A DNA stretch of 64,000 bases. Source: SSSZ01 sp036732025 (lineage in GTDB: Bacteria; Pseudomonadota; Gammaproteobacteria; Burkholderiales; Rhodocyclaceae). Location of the stretch: assembly GCA_036732025.1 (NCBI GenBank), contig DAINDE010000010.1:1-64000 (forward strand), given 5' to 3'. A program made the position numbers and the translations under genes. Below, one piece after another: positions 50,331 through 59,053 of the stretch; within the stretch, counting starts at the first letter, position 1; each line of letters begins with the position of its first letter. The notes beneath the pieces are model-generated. The model saw only the letters and a program-made list of their open reading frames with translations. It was not told the origin of the DNA and did no database searches.

Positions 50331-51074
50331 ATGAAAACCAAGACCTCATTCCTCGCTTCCGCCTTCGCCGCCCTCCTGGCGCTGGCTTCCGATGCGGCCC
50401 TGGCAACGACGAGCTGGTCCGCCACCGGCGCCGACCTATACGCCTCCACGGATGCGACGGCCTATGCGAACAACGGCACCGGCGGCACCCTCAAAGAAGG
50501 CAACAAGGCGCTCTGGGGCGACAACTTGGGCATATCTCCGAATGGCGTGAGCGAAACGAGCCCTCAGCACGCGGTGGACAACAGCGGCTATACCGAGTCC
50601 CTGCTCCTCAACTTCAGCTCCATGGGCACCGCCGTGCTCAACGCCATCACCATCGGCTGGAAATACAACGACGCCGACGTGTCCATCCTGGCCTACACCG
50701 GCAATAACGTCGCCGCCGACAACCCCAGCGACGTCAGCGGCAAAACCTACTCCGGTCTGCTCGGCAGCGGCTGGGAGATCGTTTCCAACCAGGGAAATCT
50801 CAGCACCGGCGTCACCCGCAGCTTCAACACCGGGCCGGACGCGGTTTCCTCCAGCTACTGGCTGATCGCCGCCTACAACACCGCCTTCAGCAGCCTCGCC
50901 TGCAGCGGCGGCGCCTGTGGCGGCGGCAACGACTATTTCAAGATTTCCGCCCTGGGCGGTTCCGTCACCCCCCCGGACAACAAGGTTCCCGAGCCCTCTC
51001 CCATGGCCCTGCTGGGTGCTACCCTGCTTGGCGCCCTGGCCCTGCGTCGTCGCCAGAAATCCGACGCTAGCTGA
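50331..51074 (+). CDS. PEP-CTERM exosortase-sorted surface protein (XDP1-like)
   Basis: The 247-residue protein has a signal peptide, a mature domain rich in Thr, Ser, Gly and Asn (TTSWSATGADLYAS, SPQHAVDNSGY, ISILAYTG-like), and a C-terminal PEP-CTERM signal: VPEPSPMALLGATLLGALAL followed by the basic RRRQK. Exosortase cleaves such signals and the protein is exported to the surface. The mature domain resembles a family of exosortase-dependent surface proteins called XDP1; I am moderately sure of that. Its gene follows prsT by 177 bases and has its own sigma-54 promoter and terminator. Confidence 0.85.
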   Translation: MKTKTSFLASAFAALLALASDAALATTSWSATGADLYASTDATAYANNGTGGTLKEGNKALWGDNLGISPNGVSETSPQHAVDNSGYTESLLLNFSSMGTAVLNAITIGWKYNDADVSILAYTGNNVAADNPSDVSGKTYSGLLGSGWEIVSNQGNLSTGVTRSFNTGPDAVSSSYWLIAAYNTAFSSLACSGGACGGGNDYFKISALGGSVTPPDNKVPEPSPMALLGATLLGALALRRRQKSDAS

Positions 51075-51099
51075 CCAGTCAGGAAGAGACACCCGCGAA

Positions 51100-51127
51100 A
51101 CGGCCTGCCATGCAGGCCGTTTTTTTG
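51100..51127 (+). terminator. Terminator of the PEP-CTERM gene
   Basis: A perfect 9-bp stem (ACGGCCTGC / GCAGGCCGT) with a 3-base loop is followed by seven T residues. Confidence 0.88.
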
Positions 51128-51135
51128 TGCCCGCC

Positions 51136-51633
51136 TCAGCAGGGTTTGCCTGCCTTGCACCCCTTGAGAATCCACAGCGAGATGACCCCGGCGGCCTCGT
51201 GGGCCATGGCTTTGCGGGCCATGGAGGTGGGGTCGCGGCCGGCGTTGGTCTTGGCCATGGGGTCGGCCCCCGCTTCGAGTAGCAGCTGGGCGTGCCGGGC
51301 GTTCTGGGTATAGGCGGCCATGTGGAGCGGCGTCGCCCCCTCGTTGTCCCGGGCGTTGGGGTCGGCACCGGCGGCGATCAATACCTTGAGGGCCGACAGG
51401 TCCGGATTGGTGGCGGCCAGGTGAAGAGGTGTCGAACCCGCCGGCGTCCGGGCATCCCTGGCGGCGGGATTGGCTTTCAACAGCCGTTCGACGTCGGCGC
51501 CCCGGCCGATCCGGGCGGCGTCGTGGATGGCCAGATCGCCGGCACCGAGCGTCGCCCCCCCTTCCTCCGCTGTGGCGCCGGATCCGGCGAGCAGTGCCGC
51601 CAATACTGTGCAAGCAATGACAAATATCTTCAA
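51136..51633 (-). CDS. Exported ankyrin-repeat protein
   Basis: The 165-residue protein has a signal peptide (FVIACTVLAALLAGSGATA) and three to four ankyrin repeats (LAIHDAARIGRGADVERLLKAN, GSTPLHLAATNPDLSALKVLIAAGADPNA, GATPLHMAAYTQNARHAQLLLEAGADP). Two cysteines close to the C-terminus (KGCKAGKPC) could form a disulfide. The start is a TTG with AGGAGA upstream. Function unknown; periplasmic ankyrin proteins often protect or bind other proteins. Confidence 0.82.
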   Translation of the reverse strand: MKIFVIACTVLAALLAGSGATAEEGGATLGAGDLAIHDAARIGRGADVERLLKANPAARDARTPAGSTPLHLAATNPDLSALKVLIAAGADPNARDNEGATPLHMAAYTQNARHAQLLLEAGADPMAKTNAGRDPTSMARKAMAHEAAGVISLWILKGCKAGKPC

Positions 51634-51875
51634 GGCGATTCTCCTGGCTTTGGCAAGCGGGAAAGGAGTCTAACGGAACTTCGACAGTGCCGGCTTTGAC
51701 TTATATCCCCTCCGCGCCGATGGCGGATAGGCGGCAGCAGGAGATGATTTGCCTCAAGGCCCGGCGCCCACTTAGGTTGCTATCCTTCGCCCATCCTGCA
51801 GCGGGCCGCGCCATGGGCCATGGCCGCCACTTTCCCCAACGCGCTCTCCCCGCGCCAACAACCTCTCGACCGTCG

Positions 51876-53033
51876 ATGCCGCTTCGTTCCCACCCCTTGT
51901 GGCTGGTTGGCTTCCGCCCCTTTTTTGCCCTTGCCTGTCTGGCCGGGATGAGCCTCCCCGTCCTCTGGACACTGGTGTTCTCCGGCACCGTTACCCTCCC
52001 GGGGTCCCTGCCCGCCCTTCGCTGGCACGCCCACGAGATGTTCTACGGCTTCGGCTGGGCGGTCCTCGGCGGCTTCCTTCTCACCGCCACCAAGAACTGG
52101 GTCCAGGTTCGCGGCTACCATGGTCCCGCGCTCCAGTTGCTGGTTGCCGCGTGGCTGCTGGAACGCATCACCCTGTGGTGGGGCAGTGGCTGGCCGCCCG
52201 CCCTGTTCCTGGCCGGGGCCAATCTGTTTCTCGGCCTGATCGTGGCCATGCTGGCGGCTACCCTGATACGCCATCGCCGGCGCGATAGCTACCGCGACAA
52301 CTATTTCTTCCTACTCGTCCTGCCGGCCTTCATCGTCGCCAAGAACCTGCTGCTGACGGAGGCCGGCTTTGCCCTGGGCTGGAGCATGACCCTCGGCCTC
52401 TTCCGGATGGCGTTCCTGGTAATGCTGGAGCGTACCCTCACGCCCTTCATGAAGGGTGCCTTCCAGGTCGACCTCCTCCGTTACCGGCCCCTGGACATGT
52501 CCATCAAATTCCTCGGCCTTGCCCTCGTCCTCGAAGCGGCGATGCCGACGACGGCGGCCGCAGCCATTGCATTGCTGCTTGCCGCACTGATGGCCGCCAG
52601 GCTGTGCTGGTGGCATCCCCACCGCGCCCTGCGCCGGCTCGACATCGGCATCATGTACCTAGGCTACCTGGCCCTGGTCGGCCAACTCCTCCTGGACGCC
52701 TGGGAAAAACTGGCCGGCACCCCCTGGGTCGGCACCCTGCCGCTGCACGTCTTCACCTTCGGCGCCATGGGACTGGTCATCCCGGCCATGATCCTGCGCA
52801 TCGCCAAGGGGCATACCGGCCGCAAGGTGGTGTTCGCGCCGGGCGACAAGGCGGTGTTGTGGATCATGATCGCCGCCTTCGCCATCCGTACGGCCGCACC
52901 CCAACTCTGGCCGGCGGCCTATCTGAGGTGGATCGAACTGGCGGCCGTCGCATGGTTCGCCGCCTTCGCCCTCCTTGCCTGGCGCACGCTGCCTTTCCTG
53001 CTGCAACCGCGGGTGGACGGCAAGGAACACTGA
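51876..53033 (+). CDS. nnrS: NnrS family haem-copper membrane protein
   Basis: The 385-residue protein has about twelve membrane helices and the NnrS signature LWLVGFRPFFALACLAG near the start and WHAHEMFYGFGWAVLGGFLLTATKNW, with conserved histidines, then LHVFTFGAMGLVIPAMILRIAKGHTGR. NnrS proteins protect against nitrosative stress and often sit near nitric-oxide-related genes; none are seen here. I start at the ATG at 51876, immediately before the conserved motif, since upstream codons give a non-homologous extension. Confidence 0.88.
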   Translation: MPLRSHPLWLVGFRPFFALACLAGMSLPVLWTLVFSGTVTLPGSLPALRWHAHEMFYGFGWAVLGGFLLTATKNWVQVRGYHGPALQLLVAAWLLERITLWWGSGWPPALFLAGANLFLGLIVAMLAATLIRHRRRDSYRDNYFFLLVLPAFIVAKNLLLTEAGFALGWSMTLGLFRMAFLVMLERTLTPFMKGAFQVDLLRYRPLDMSIKFLGLALVLEAAMPTTAAAAIALLLAALMAARLCWWHPHRALRRLDIGIMYLGYLALVGQLLLDAWEKLAGTPWVGTLPLHVFTFGAMGLVIPAMILRIAKGHTGRKVVFAPGDKAVLWIMIAAFAIRTAAPQLWPAAYLRWIELAAVAWFAAFALLAWRTLPFLLQPRVDGKEH

Positions 53034-53060
53034 CCGACCTGCTGGGACGACCCGCCGGCC

Positions 53061-53366
53061 CTACAACACCGTTTCGAACAGTTCCAGGTGGGGTGGCCCC
53101 AGGTAGAAATCCCGGGGCGAGTTGCCGGCGGCCACATGGGCCTTGCGAAAGGCCTCGGACTGGGTCCAGTCGGCGAAGGCCGCCTCCGACGCCCACATGG
53201 AATGGGAGGCGAAGAGGGTGAACTCGTCGTTGCTCTCGCCCCGCAACAGGTGGAAGCCGAGAAATCCGGGCACCTCGTCCAGGTAGCTGTTGCGGTTGCG
53301 CCAGTGCTCGACAAAGGCATCCTCCTTGCCACGGGCGATGCGAAAACGGTTCATGGCGAGAAACAT
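53061..53366 (-). CDS. Antibiotic biosynthesis monooxygenase (ABM) domain protein, haem-oxygenase-like
   Basis: The 101-residue protein is a ferredoxin-like ABM fold: AMNRFRIARGKEDAFVEHWRNRNSYLDEVPGFLGFHLLRG followed by WASEAAFADWTQSEAFRKAH. It resembles IsdG-type haem-degrading enzymes in segments such as N-R-F and the FxxxH region, but the catalytic set is not certain. The ATG at 53366 has AAAGGAG upstream. Confidence 0.8.
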   Translation of the reverse strand: MFLAMNRFRIARGKEDAFVEHWRNRNSYLDEVPGFLGFHLLRGESNDEFTLFASHSMWASEAAFADWTQSEAFRKAHVAAGNSPRDFYLGPPHLELFETVL

Positions 53367-53464
53367 GGGGAACTCCTTTCCAATTTCGATATCCACAAAT
53401 TTTATGTGGCTTTTTCAGCCCTTCCACTTACCATCGGCTCTCCCCAACCGACAGAAGACAAATC

Positions 53465-53926
53465 ATGACGCTATTGGACAACGAAGACGCTCTCGACTTC
53501 GGCCCTTTGCCACCCGCCATCGACGCCTTGCTGCAGGCCGGCGTCGCAGCCCACTTCACCGACCCCGAGCAGGCCGAGGCCCGCTTCCGGGAGGCAATCG
53601 CGCTGGCCCCCGACATCCTGCCCGCCCACCGCTGCCTGTTCAAGCACTACAACCGGCGCCGCCAGTTCGCCGCGGCCCACGCGGCGGCCGGCGCCTGGCT
53701 CGCCGCGGCATCGCGCCAGGCCGGCCTGGCGGACGACTGGCGTGGCTGGACTGACGCCCCGGGCTACGCCCTGGCGGCCCTCAAGGGCCTCGCCTTCATC
53801 CTCCTGCGCCTCGGCCGCCGTGACGAGGCCGCCGCCGCCCTGGACGTGCTGCTGCGGCTAGACCCCGAGGACGGCGTTGGCGGTTCGGTGGTGGCTGCCC
53901 TCCTGCCGGAGGCCGAGGCAACCTAG
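53465..53926 (+). CDS. Hypothetical helical-repeat protein
   Basis: The 153-residue protein is alanine-rich and all-helical, with TPR-like segments (AEARFREAIALAPDILPAHRCLFKHY and LAFILLRLGRRDEAAAALDVLLRLDPEDG). No signal peptide is present. It ends by a 4-base convergent overlap with the AAA gene. No function can be assigned. Confidence 0.68.
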   Translation: MTLLDNEDALDFGPLPPAIDALLQAGVAAHFTDPEQAEARFREAIALAPDILPAHRCLFKHYNRRRQFAAAHAAAGAWLAAASRQAGLADDWRGWTDAPGYALAALKGLAFILLRLGRRDEAAAALDVLLRLDPEDGVGGSVVAALLPEAEAT

Positions 53927-55629
53927 CCGGGAAGTTCCCCCAGATCCATGCCGCGGAACACGGAGCAACGCCGGAACACCTCCGGCGTCGGCGGCACTGC
54001 TTTCTGGTTGCAGTACTTGGCCACCAGCTTGGCCAGCCCCTTGATGTCGCGGCCCGTTGCCGCCGGGAAGGTATCGGCCAGGTGGTCGATGGTTTCCGGC
54101 GCCACGGGCAGGGCGAACTGCTCGGTCATGACCTGCCAGATCTTGCGCCGATCCTCCCGGCCTGGCGGGTGGAACTTGATCATGGCGATACAGCGGGAAA
54201 CGATGGCCTCGTCGATGTCGTCCACCCGGTTGGTAGTGAGGAAGAGCAAGCCGTTGAAATACTCCAGGACGCGCAGGAACACCCCGACCACGGCGTTCAT
54301 GGTGATGTTGTCGTCCCGCCGCTTGATATAAACGTCGGCCTCGTCGATGAGCATGACCGCCCCCCAGCGCTGGGCGCGGGTGAGCACCTCCTTCAAGGCC
54401 GTCTCCATGGCCGCCACGTTGAGCCCCAGTTGGCCGGAATGGACACGGTAGAGAGGCCGCTGGATGATCTCCGAATAGACTTCCGCCGTCAGGGTCTTGC
54501 CCACCCCGGCCGGGCCGGCGCAGAGCACGGTGGTGCCGCCGGATTTGCCGGCAACCACGTCGTCCATGAGCACGTCCATCTCGGCGGTGAGGATGTCGAT
54601 GAGATCGGTCTGCTCCGGCGGCAGCACGAGCTTCTGCTTCAGTGCCGGCTGGTAGGCGTAGGGCGCCATGTCATCCACATGGACCCAGACGTAGTGGTGC
54701 AGCTCCAGATGGAACATGAGGATATAGAAATGCACCGGCAATTCGGTGAAAAGACCCTTGGGGATGGCCGCCTGGCTCTCTTCCACGGCGCTTTCCTCGG
54801 CGCCGCTCAGGCGGGCGGTGCGGGTCACACGGCGCAGGTACTTGCTGAGGATGTCGCCGGTGGCGTCCAGGGCCAGGGGCCGCTCGCTGAGGATGCCCTC
54901 GTCGTTGACCAGCCGTGCCGGCGTGCCGGAAGACGAAAGGATGATCACGTCCTTGCGGGCATAGTCGGTATCCCGGTGGGTCGCCGTCGGGTTATCGGCG
55001 AAATAGCCGACCCCCCGGCCGGAAAACTGGGCGCCGTAGCGGGCCCGCCAGTCGAAGTAGCGGCTCGCCGCCTCGTCGTACGCCTGCAGGAGTTCCGGCG
55101 TCTCCTTGACGAAACCCTTGGCGGCGAGGATTTCCGCCACCGTCCGGCCGGCGATGTCGGGGCCGGCGATGCGGATGGTGGCCGTGGCCAGCCGGGCCTT
55201 GGCGTTGGCCTTCATCTCGATGAAGACCTTGCCCGTCTCCTCCTCCGACGGCGGAGTGAAATCGAGGCGGGTCACCACGTAGGCCAGGGGCTTGCCAGTG
55301 ACATGGGCGGAAAACAGCCAGCCCCGGGCCGAACCTTCGGCCAGGTAGCGGGCCAGCGCCGGCACCAGGGCCTCCAGGTCCTCGGCGGCGAAGCGGGCCC
55401 CTTCCTCCCGCAAGGCCTTCCGCAGGGTGGCGATCTGGGCCGCCCGTGCCCGCAGTTCCGGCCCGCCAGCCGCATAAAGGCCGGCCAGCATCGACAGTTC
55501 GTCCTCCTGCAACTGGTTGAAGGCGACTTCGACGCGGTTGCCGAAACGCAGTTGTTCCCGCAAATCCGCCAGGCGGGGAAACCTGGCGATCATGGCTTCG
55601 ATGTGGGATCGCTCGATATGCAGCTTCAT
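53923..55629 (-). CDS. Solo AAA-family ATPase
   Basis: The 568-residue protein has a 350-residue N-terminal region without recognised domains and a C-terminal AAA domain. Walker A is GPAGVGKT near residue 370 and Walker B AVMLIDEAD; a sensor 1-like LFLTTNRVDDIDEAIVSRC and a lid domain (ATGRDIKGLAKLVAKYC) follow. It is cytoplasmic. Proteins like this act as remodelling ATPases; the client is unknown. Neighbours give no hint, except the divergently oriented unknown helical-repeat gene that converges on it. Confidence 0.83.
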   Translation of the reverse strand: MKLHIERSHIEAMIARFPRLADLREQLRFGNRVEVAFNQLQEDELSMLAGLYAAGGPELRARAAQIATLRKALREEGARFAAEDLEALVPALARYLAEGSARGWLFSAHVTGKPLAYVVTRLDFTPPSEEETGKVFIEMKANAKARLATATIRIAGPDIAGRTVAEILAAKGFVKETPELLQAYDEAASRYFDWRARYGAQFSGRGVGYFADNPTATHRDTDYARKDVIILSSSGTPARLVNDEGILSERPLALDATGDILSKYLRRVTRTARLSGAEESAVEESQAAIPKGLFTELPVHFYILMFHLELHHYVWVHVDDMAPYAYQPALKQKLVLPPEQTDLIDILTAEMDVLMDDVVAGKSGGTTVLCAGPAGVGKTLTAEVYSEIIQRPLYRVHSGQLGLNVAAMETALKEVLTRAQRWGAVMLIDEADVYIKRRDDNITMNAVVGVFLRVLEYFNGLLFLTTNRVDDIDEAIVSRCIAMIKFHPPGREDRRKIWQVMTEQFALPVAPETIDHLADTFPAATGRDIKGLAKLVAKYCNQKAVPPTPEVFRRCSVFRGMDLGELPG

Positions 55630-55769
55630 GACACGCTCCGGAAGGTTACCAACCCTATCGAGCGATTAGCGTGCCATGGCGAGCGTTTCAAAAAACGCAA
55701 AAAACAACCAATTATTCAGTATGTTATATGGACATCCAGCGGCAACCCCCTGTCGCGGATGCGACAATA

Positions 55770-55790
55770 AGCCCGGCACCGGGCCGGGCT
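55770..55790 (-). terminator. Terminator hairpin after the nitronate monooxygenase-like gene
   Basis: An 8-bp stem (AGCCCGGC / GCCGGGCT) with a 5-base loop lies 20 bases past the stop; the minus-strand T run is weak. Confidence 0.5.
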
Positions 55791-55809
55791 TGGGGACGCG
55801 AACAAGGGA

Positions 55810-57066
55810 TCAGGCCGCCTGGATTTCCGGCAGGGAGACCTGGTCGTCCTTGCTGAACTGATAGTCCTTGAAAATATGCTCGGCGGTCAGGATCTGATAG
55901 CTGCCGTCGGCGTGGCGCCGGGTGGTGTCCTTGAGGCGCCAGGTGAGCTGGCCGCAGGTCCAGATGTCGAAATTGCGCATATGGGTGCATAGGCAGGTCT
56001 TGTCCCACACCCGCACCTTGCGGGCTTCGGGATGGGCTGCCACTTCCCGGTTGTAGGAAGTGATGTAGGCGCACTTGCCGTTGGCGTCGAGGAGGTAGCC
56101 GTAGGCCTCGCAATTGGGCCGGATGCCGTCGCCGATGCCGGGGCTCTTCTTGATCATGCGCATCGGGTAGCCGGTAGGGGAAATCTGGTTGACCTCGATG
56201 TCGTCCTCGTTGGCCTTGAAGTATTCCTGCTTGACGTCGGTGGGCAGGCCGCATTCCTCGGAAACCGTGAAGCGGGTCGCCACCTGCACGCCGCCGGCGC
56301 CGGCCTCGAGGAAGCGTGTGGCGTCGGAGCCGGTGAAGATGCCGCCGGCGGGAATGACGGGAATGTCCAGGTGCTCGTCCCGCAGGTACTGGAGTACCTC
56401 GGCGACGATGGTGGCCAGGTCGTATTCGGCCCAGTCCATGCCAAAGCCCAGGTGGCCGCCCGCCAGCGGCCCTTCGACGACCACGTAGTCGGGCAGGCGG
56501 TTGGTGCGGGCGCTCTTCTTGAGGAAGAGCTGCAGGGCGCGCACCGAGGAAACGATGATGCCCAGCTTGGCGTCGCGGAACCGGGGGTGGTCTTCGATCA
56601 GGGCGAAGGAGCCCAGATGCAGGCCGGCGGCCAGGGTGATGCCGTCGATGCCGGCGTCGAGGGCCGCCGACATGCGGACCTTGAGCGTCTCCCGGGGGGC
56701 GTTCATGGTCAGCTTTTCCATGCAGTTGATCAGCACCAGGCCGGACCCCTGCTTGCGCGCCATGGTGGCCTCCACGTGCAGCCGCGTGGCCTCTTCCAGC
56801 CGGCCGAGGTCGAACTTGACCGGCGACTTGTCCTCGTTATGGACGTTGTACTTGTAGAGGGCGAGCTTTTCCTTGACGTGCTTGGTGTCGTAGCGGCGAT
56901 CGGCGACGGTGTTGATCATCGCGTCCGAGATGTGGCCGACGCCTCCCAGGCGGGCGGCCTCCAGCGCCAGATCGGCGGTCGAGATATCGACGCCCATGCC
57001 CCCGATCATGATCGGCACCAGCTCGTGCTTGCCCAAGCGCAAGCGAAAATCGTCCACGCACTTCAT
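55810..57066 (-). CDS. Nitronate monooxygenase / NAD(P)H-dependent flavin oxidoreductase family protein
   Basis: The 418-residue protein has the FMN barrel of this family: PIMIGGMGVDISTADLALEAARLGGVGHIS at the start, VVVEGPLAGGHLGFG with the conserved histidine, IPVIPAGGIFTGSDATRFLEAGAGGVQVATRF. The C-terminal 80 residues add several cysteines (CEAYGYLL, KCAYITSYN, KTCLCTHMRNFDIWTCGQLTWR), unusual for nitronate monooxygenases and suggestive of a metal or cluster site. The ATG at 57066 has GGAAAG at good distance; one at 57072 overlaps it. Substrate unknown. Confidence 0.8.
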   Translation of the reverse strand: MKCVDDFRLRLGKHELVPIMIGGMGVDISTADLALEAARLGGVGHISDAMINTVADRRYDTKHVKEKLALYKYNVHNEDKSPVKFDLGRLEEATRLHVEATMARKQGSGLVLINCMEKLTMNAPRETLKVRMSAALDAGIDGITLAAGLHLGSFALIEDHPRFRDAKLGIIVSSVRALQLFLKKSARTNRLPDYVVVEGPLAGGHLGFGMDWAEYDLATIVAEVLQYLRDEHLDIPVIPAGGIFTGSDATRFLEAGAGGVQVATRFTVSEECGLPTDVKQEYFKANEDDIEVNQISPTGYPMRMIKKSPGIGDGIRPNCEAYGYLLDANGKCAYITSYNREVAAHPEARKVRVWDKTCLCTHMRNFDIWTCGQLTWRLKDTTRRHADGSYQILTAEHIFKDYQFSKDDQVSLPEIQAA

Positions 57067-57219
57067 CTTCATCTTTCCGGAAACTTCACCGGCAAACCGC
57101 GCCGGCGGTAAAGGCAGAAGTGTACGCGAATGTGACGAAACCCGCTCGTCCGTTCAAATGAACTTGTAAAAAAAATGTGCTGGGGAAGGCCGGAAACCGC
57201 CCCTGTGCCCATGCACCGC

Positions 57220-58515
57220 TCACTGGAAAGCGCCCGGAGCCGGCGAACTGGACAGGGTGACGGGCCGGGTTCCGACGGGAAACACGAATTCGGCCCGCGG
57301 GGACAGATCCTCGCCGCGCGCGCTGCCGGGCGGGCGAATCGTGCCGCGCAGGGGATGGAGGTTGGTCAGCCGCAGGGGGATGCCGCCGACGGCGGCCAGC
57401 TCCGCCCGACTCGCCAGGCTCTGGTTCCCTTCGAACCGCCCCCGGGCCGGGGGAAATAGGTTGCCTTGCCCCACCGTCAGGTTGTTGAGAACCCAGATCT
57501 CCGCATCGGCGGGAACCTTGTCCTGCCACACCTTGAGAAAATCGCCGTGGTGGCCGTCGTTGGTGAGGGTGTTGTGGACCAGGTAGAGGCCGTTCTCCGG
57601 CCAGCGCACCCCTTCCGTCCCGTAGGCGACGAGCACCGGATCGCCGGTGGCAGCCGACTGCCCGATGGTGTTGCCCACGACGAAGGCGAGGCCCCCCCGG
57701 GGAAACTCCAGTTCGTAGGCGGCCCGGCCCTCCGGGCCGTCGAGCAACATGTTGTGGTAAATGCGGCTGACGCGGGCACCGGTCCGCACCAGCGCCCCCC
57801 GGTTGCCGCCGTAGAGCCGGCTGCCCGTCAGGCTGAAGCTGCCGATCTCGCCGACCAGGAGGAGATGGCGGGCCGGTCCCGGGTGGGCCGGGGCCGAGCC
57901 GAATTCGCTGTCGGCGACCTCCAGGGCTGTTTCCGGCGAATCGCCGGCGACGAGCCCCGTTTCGTCGTCGAAGAAGGCGCAGCGGCGGACGGTGAGCTGG
58001 CCCTTTTCAAGACGGATCCCCGCCCCGCCCCCGGCCGGTGCCCGGGCACCGCGGAACTCGATGTTCTCGATGCGTACCTTGCCACCGCGGACCACCCAGA
58101 TGCCCTTGCCCTCGGCACCGGCACCGGCACCGTCGCCGATCATCACCGGCCGCTGTCCGCCACCGCGGATGACCAGGTTGTCCTGGGTCCACACCGCGGG
58201 CTGGCGGCGATAATCCCCCGGCCGGATCTCGATGACCTCGCCATCCCTGGCCAGCCGCGCGGCCTCGGTAATGGTGGCGATCCGTTCGCCGGGGCCGACC
58301 ACCATGGTAGCCCGGGCACGGACCTCCCCGGCGGAGGCGGCGGCGCCCTGTACCTGGGCGGGCACCACCATCAGCCTCCCGTCGGCCCCGCGGCGGATTT
58401 CGCCCCGGTAGTCGGGCGATGGGGGCAGGTCCTGCCCGACCTGCCCCCAGGCGCCCACGGCGACGGCTGCCAGCCAGAGGCCCGGCAGAATTCCCCAGAA
58501 ACGATTCTCCGCCAT
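57220..58515 (-). CDS. Exported right-handed parallel beta-helix protein
   Basis: The 431-residue protein has a signal peptide (FWGILPGLWLAAVAVGAW) and a pectate-lyase-like beta-helix: IATITEAARLARDGEVIEIRPGDYR, LVIRGGGQRPVMIGDGAGA, VRIENIEFRGARAP, LTVRRCAFFDDETGL, LYLVHNTLTNDGHHGDF. This fold is used by polysaccharide lyases and structural surface proteins. No catalytic set is recognised. The ATG at 58515 has GGAGGG upstream. Confidence 0.8.
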   Translation of the reverse strand: MAENRFWGILPGLWLAAVAVGAWGQVGQDLPPSPDYRGEIRRGADGRLMVVPAQVQGAAASAGEVRARATMVVGPGERIATITEAARLARDGEVIEIRPGDYRRQPAVWTQDNLVIRGGGQRPVMIGDGAGAGAEGKGIWVVRGGKVRIENIEFRGARAPAGGGAGIRLEKGQLTVRRCAFFDDETGLVAGDSPETALEVADSEFGSAPAHPGPARHLLLVGEIGSFSLTGSRLYGGNRGALVRTGARVSRIYHNMLLDGPEGRAAYELEFPRGGLAFVVGNTIGQSAATGDPVLVAYGTEGVRWPENGLYLVHNTLTNDGHHGDFLKVWQDKVPADAEIWVLNNLTVGQGNLFPPARGRFEGNQSLASRAELAAVGGIPLRLTNLHPLRGTIRPPGSARGEDLSPRAEFVFPVGTRPVTLSSSPAPGAFQ

Positions 58516-58646
58516 CGCAATCCAACCCTCCCCGGTGCCCATGTCCCCATCATGGTACCCCACCGGGCCCGGAGCGAGGGTTTCGTTTCATCGCCCCCCA
58601 TCGGTTATCCTGGCGCCCTTCGTCACACACCGCTCCGTGAGAAACC

Positions 58647-58985
58647 ATGTCCACCATCCCCGCCTGCCCCCAGTGCACCCTGGAAAACACCTACCCTGAC
58701 GGCACCAACTACGTCTGCGCCGACTGTGGTTTCGAATGGCCCCAGGCCGAGGCTGCAGCGGACGAAGGCGGTGAGCGCATCGTCAAGGACGCCAACGGCA
58801 ACGTCCTGCAGAGCGGCGACACCGTCGTCCTGATCAAGGACCTCAAGGTCAAGGGCAGTTCAACCACCTTGAAGCAGGGCAGCAAGATCAAGGGTATCCG
58901 CATCGTGGACGGCGACCACGAGGTCGACTGCAAGACCGACGCCGGCCCCATGCTGCTCAAGGCCTGCTACCTACGCAAGGCCTGA
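58647..58985 (+). CDS. yjdM: Zinc-ribbon protein YjdM (PhnA family)
   Basis: The 112-residue protein has a CPQC...CADC zinc ribbon (IPACPQCTLENTYPDGTNYVCADCGFEW) and the SH3-like PhnA domain (VKDANGNVLQSGDTVVLIKDLKVKGSS ... GIRIVDGDHEVDCK). The family name PhnA is historical and does not imply phosphonoacetate hydrolysis. Function is unknown. A bidirectional terminator separates it from acnB. Confidence 0.92.
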   Translation: MSTIPACPQCTLENTYPDGTNYVCADCGFEWPQAEAAADEGGERIVKDANGNVLQSGDTVVLIKDLKVKGSSTTLKQGSKIKGIRIVDGDHEVDCKTDAGPMLLKACYLRKA

Positions 58986-59000
58986 CCGCCCCAGGGGACG

Positions 59001-59037
59001 AAAAAAACCCCGCCGGATCGCTCCGGCGGGGTTTTTT
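59001..59037. terminator. Bidirectional terminator between yjdM and acnB
   Basis: A perfect 10-bp stem (CCCCGCCGGA / TCCGGCGGGG) with a 4-base loop is flanked by seven A residues and six T residues. Confidence 0.9.
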
Positions 59038-59053
59038 CCAGCGACGCTGCCGC

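Noticed and set aside
53393..53409. Inverted repeat CCACA/TGTGG followed by five T residues
   Set aside because: It lies between divergent genes, where no transcript would need to end, and the stem is short and AT-rich.
57152..57163. Palindrome GTTCAAATGAAC near a T-rich run
   Set aside because: The arms are only five bases and the T run is on the wrong side for a terminator; an operator cannot be supported without a second copy.
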